Assembly (NCBI GenBank): GCA_002898355.1
Contig: BEHD01000001.1
Span: 116,680 to 180,679, forward strand
Direction: 5' to 3'
DNA: 64,000 bases
Source of the DNA: an archaeon HR01
GTDB taxonomy: Archaea; Thermoproteota; Nitrososphaeria_A; Caldarchaeales; Caldarchaeaceae
Part shown: in pieces, positions 62,709-64,000 of the stretch
Layout: each line of letters begins with the position of its first letter
Numbering within the stretch: the first letter of the stretch is position 1
The notes under the pieces: model-generated
Told to the model about the DNA's origin: nothing
Databases searched by the model: none
What the model saw: only the letters and a program-made list of their open reading frames with translations
Translations under genes and position numbers: made by a program

Positions 62709-63056
62709 ATGGAGAGAGAATATATTTCTGAGGCTCCTCCAACTGTCAGGGTTAAGCTCATATATGTGGAGGAGGCAAAGGCTGAGGTAAGCCTTTCGGA
62801 CTCGGAGCTGGCCCGGCTTCCAGAGCTGGCTAAAGCATTCGAGAGAGCTAGGGAGGAGAGTCGTACGGGAAGATATCCCGCCCAGTTTGAGAGGCTTAAC
62901 CCAGAACCCACCATCTTGAACCTCGACATCGAAACTGCCTCAGAATTTGTTGAGCTGATTAAAGAAAAGGGCGGAACGTCTCTCTATGAAAAAGCCGTCA
63001 CGCTGGAGACCTCCCTAGGTAAATATATTGTAGCTGTTGAGCACTCATGTGGATGA
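62709..63056 (+). CDS. Hypothetical protein
   Basis: 115 residues, beginning 2 nt after the aRF1 stop, so it is translated from the same mRNA. It is acidic, with beta-like segments (TVRVKLIYVEEAKAEVSL) and a helix in ARLPELAKAFERAREE. No family is recognised. The Cys near the C-terminus (VEHSCG) is isolated. Confidence 0.55.
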   Translation: MEREYISEAPPTVRVKLIYVEEAKAEVSLSDSELARLPELAKAFERAREESRTGRYPAQFERLNPEPTILNLDIETASEFVELIKEKGGTSLYEKAVTLETSLGKYIVAVEHSCG

Positions 63057-63092
63057 GTGGACTAGGGAATCCAGAATTTTTATGGATTTTGT
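63057..63092. other. Short convergent intergenic gap
   Basis: 36 nt between the hypothetical gene and the zinc-ribbon gene. It contains tttttatggattttg, a T-rich stretch that could end the rightward transcript. Confidence 0.35.
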
Positions 63093-63677
63093 TTAATTTG
63101 ATTGCTCCCCATTCTGAGAGTCTAAGTCGTCAAAATCCAAATCTATCCTCTTAACGTCCCTCTTCCCTCTCCCCTTCCTCGGGTTCTCCCTAAGCTTTAT
63201 ATTGCATTCTGGGCAGTAGGCTCTTGGGAGGCGTTTAAGCTTGAACCCGCTCTCGCAACGTGAGCAGAAACCATCCCCCCTCTCATAATTGGGCTGTTTA
63301 AAGCTTTGAGGGTTTTCGTAATAGTCTATCCTATCGTCTGGCTTGTAGGCCATGTATAGCATGCCGTCCTCAACCCATAAATCCACCTCAACAGCCTTCA
63401 CCACCTCACCATTATTCTCGCACCCATCTCCGTTGAATAGGTATGCATAGTGGTTAGGTATCCTGAGTCTCAGCCCAGCCGTAGTATCATATCTGCTCTT
63501 AAACTTCTCCCCCCTCACAACAGCCTTGAAATCACCTTTATCTGGCAATCCAAGCTCTTTTGCAACCCTGCTACTCACCTTAAGGCGGACAGTCCCAGAC
63601 GCCTCGTGGACAACCTTCGCCTCGCACTTACAAGCCTTCTCTGGCACGAAATCATCTATACGGTGCTGGTGAGCCAA
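63093..63677 (-). CDS. Zinc-ribbon protein, paralogue of the fragment at 26.9 kb
   Basis: 194 residues from TTG 63677. The C-terminal zinc ribbon uses Cys138, Cys141, Cys155 and Cys158 (FCSRC and YCPEC), followed by a basic linker (ENPRKGRGKRDVKR) and an acidic tail (IDLDFDDLDSQNGEQSN). The N-terminal half has CKCEAKVV and a beta-rich domain with VEVDLWVEDGMLYMAYKP. No family is recognised. The fragment at 26880-27098 matches residues 121-194 closely. The start codon lies within an inverted repeat (63665-63692). Function is unknown; a nucleic-acid-binding role is only a guess from the zinc ribbon and basic stretch. Confidence 0.7.
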   Translation of the reverse strand: MAHQHRIDDFVPEKACKCEAKVVHEASGTVRLKVSSRVAKELGLPDKGDFKAVVRGEKFKSRYDTTAGLRLRIPNHYAYLFNGDGCENNGEVVKAVEVDLWVEDGMLYMAYKPDDRIDYYENPQSFKQPNYERGDGFCSRCESGFKLKRLPRAYCPECNIKLRENPRKGRGKRDVKRIDLDFDDLDSQNGEQSN

Positions 63678-63902
63678 AATCCACCCACCAGCGTAATCTC
63701 TGCCACAGAATCACATATAAGCGTTGAACAAACCATGAAAACCAGAAATTCTGACTCTCCATAGCTTAGAAAGCCGAAAATTTGAGAAAAAACTTAGCGT
63801 AAACCCTATGGCCACAAAAACGCAAAATTCCGCCTCCCTACGCCGTAAATCGCCAAGATAAAAATAAGGGTTTTAGCATGGATAAAAGCCAATAAAGCCA
63901 TG
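63678..63902. promoter_or_regulatory. AT-rich upstream region of the zinc-ribbon gene
   Basis: 225 nt without a convincing gene. On the minus strand a TATA-like cttatatg is present at about 63716-63723, some 40 nt upstream of the zinc-ribbon start. The inverted repeat GCTGGTG (63665-63671) and CACCAGC (63686-63692) straddles the start codon. No RNA gene was found. Confidence 0.35.
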
Positions 63903-64000
63903 TCATACCTCACTCTTCTCCGTCTTTGCCTTCTCCTCGATAAGGTCTGCGATACGTTTCAGGAACTCGGCGTCTCTCTCGTCCAAGGGCATCCAGCTCT
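63903..64000 (-). CDS. C-terminal part of an unidentified protein (5' end outside window)
   Basis: On the minus strand a frame enters at the right edge and ends in TGA at 63905-63903. It reads as MPLDERDAEFLKRIADLIEE followed by KAKTEKSEV, a charged helix typical of a protein tail. A Met lies within this stretch, but the true start may lie beyond the window. No family is recognised. Confidence 0.4.
   Translation of the reverse strand, partial: SWMPLDERDAEFLKRIADLIEEKAKTEKSEV

Noticed and set aside
1..64000. tRNA, rRNA and CRISPR arrays
   Set aside because: No cloverleaf with a TPsiC-like GTTCAAATC box, no rRNA segment and no regularly spaced repeats were seen by reading; a covariance-model search would be needed to exclude split or intron-bearing tRNAs.

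Overview
The window is archaeal chromosomal DNA, by eye about half G+C, and densely coded on both strands. Archaeal markers include CDP-archaeol synthase, ribosomal protein eS26, aRF1, PDCD5 and PAC2 family proteins, an archaeosine-type tRNA-guanine transglycosylase, an archaeal CPSF-like beta-CASP protein, LysW-carrier amino-acid biosynthesis, and TATA boxes about 25 bases upstream of start codons (leaderless transcription). The gene set suggests a thermophilic member of the Thermoproteota/Thaumarchaeota-Aigarchaeota side of the tree. That placement is inferred; there is no rRNA gene here to confirm it.

Layout. 1-5 kb: a partial PTPS/QueD-like gene, a tandem ThyX-like protein, CarS, a degenerate exonuclease-like protein and a TIM-barrel protein. 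3.9-7.9 kb: glycine cleavage genes gcvPA-gcvPB-gcvT, with no gcvH. 8-12 kb: triosephosphate isomerase, a JAMM protein, ProRS, HtpX and eS26. 12-17 kb: a DUF4143-type ATPase with an operator-like palindrome at its start, an NnrS-like membrane protein, an F420-type oxidoreductase and a GT-C glycosyltransferase. 17-23 kb: a branched-chain amino-acid/amide ABC transporter with a nitrilase as the first gene of its operon. 23-26 kb: a PaaK-like ligase, an ornithine cyclodeaminase-like protein and an AhpD-like protein. 26.3-27.9 kb: a mobile-element graveyard, made of a decayed transposase, a truncated copy of a zinc-ribbon gene whose full version lies at 63 kb, and an intact IS6-like element with a perfect 8-bp target duplication. 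28-33 kb: an aKMT-like methyltransferase and the leucine/valine genes leuA-ilvB-ilvN-ilvC. 33-39.9 kb: biotin ligase, nucleoside phosphorylase, a Thr-rich surface protein, PrpD plus citrate synthase, and a sugar kinase. 40-42.6 kb: an ECF transporter energising module. 43-53 kb: LysW-dependent lysine/arginine biosynthesis (an Lrp regulator, lysY, lysZ, lysW, lysX, lysJ, lysK, argG, argH). 53-63 kb: PDCD5, PAC2, TGT, the CPSF-like nuclease, UMP kinase, a P-type ATPase and aRF1. The right edge holds the full-length zinc-ribbon gene.

The most striking observation is in the cyclic-2,3-diphosphoglycerate-synthetase-like gene (complement 47824-49172). Its N-terminal codons are separated from the rest by 26 nt that contain a stop codon and shift the frame. 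Those 26 nt are bounded by a textbook bulge-helix-bulge motif (4-bp central helix, two 3-nt bulges, outer and inner helices). Cutting at the canonical positions restores the family's N-terminal GRD-FHNFN sequence exactly. This looks like an archaeal splicing-endonuclease intron in a protein-coding mRNA. A second notable feature is a LysW carrier protein that ends in Gln instead of the expected C-terminal Glu to which substrates are attached.
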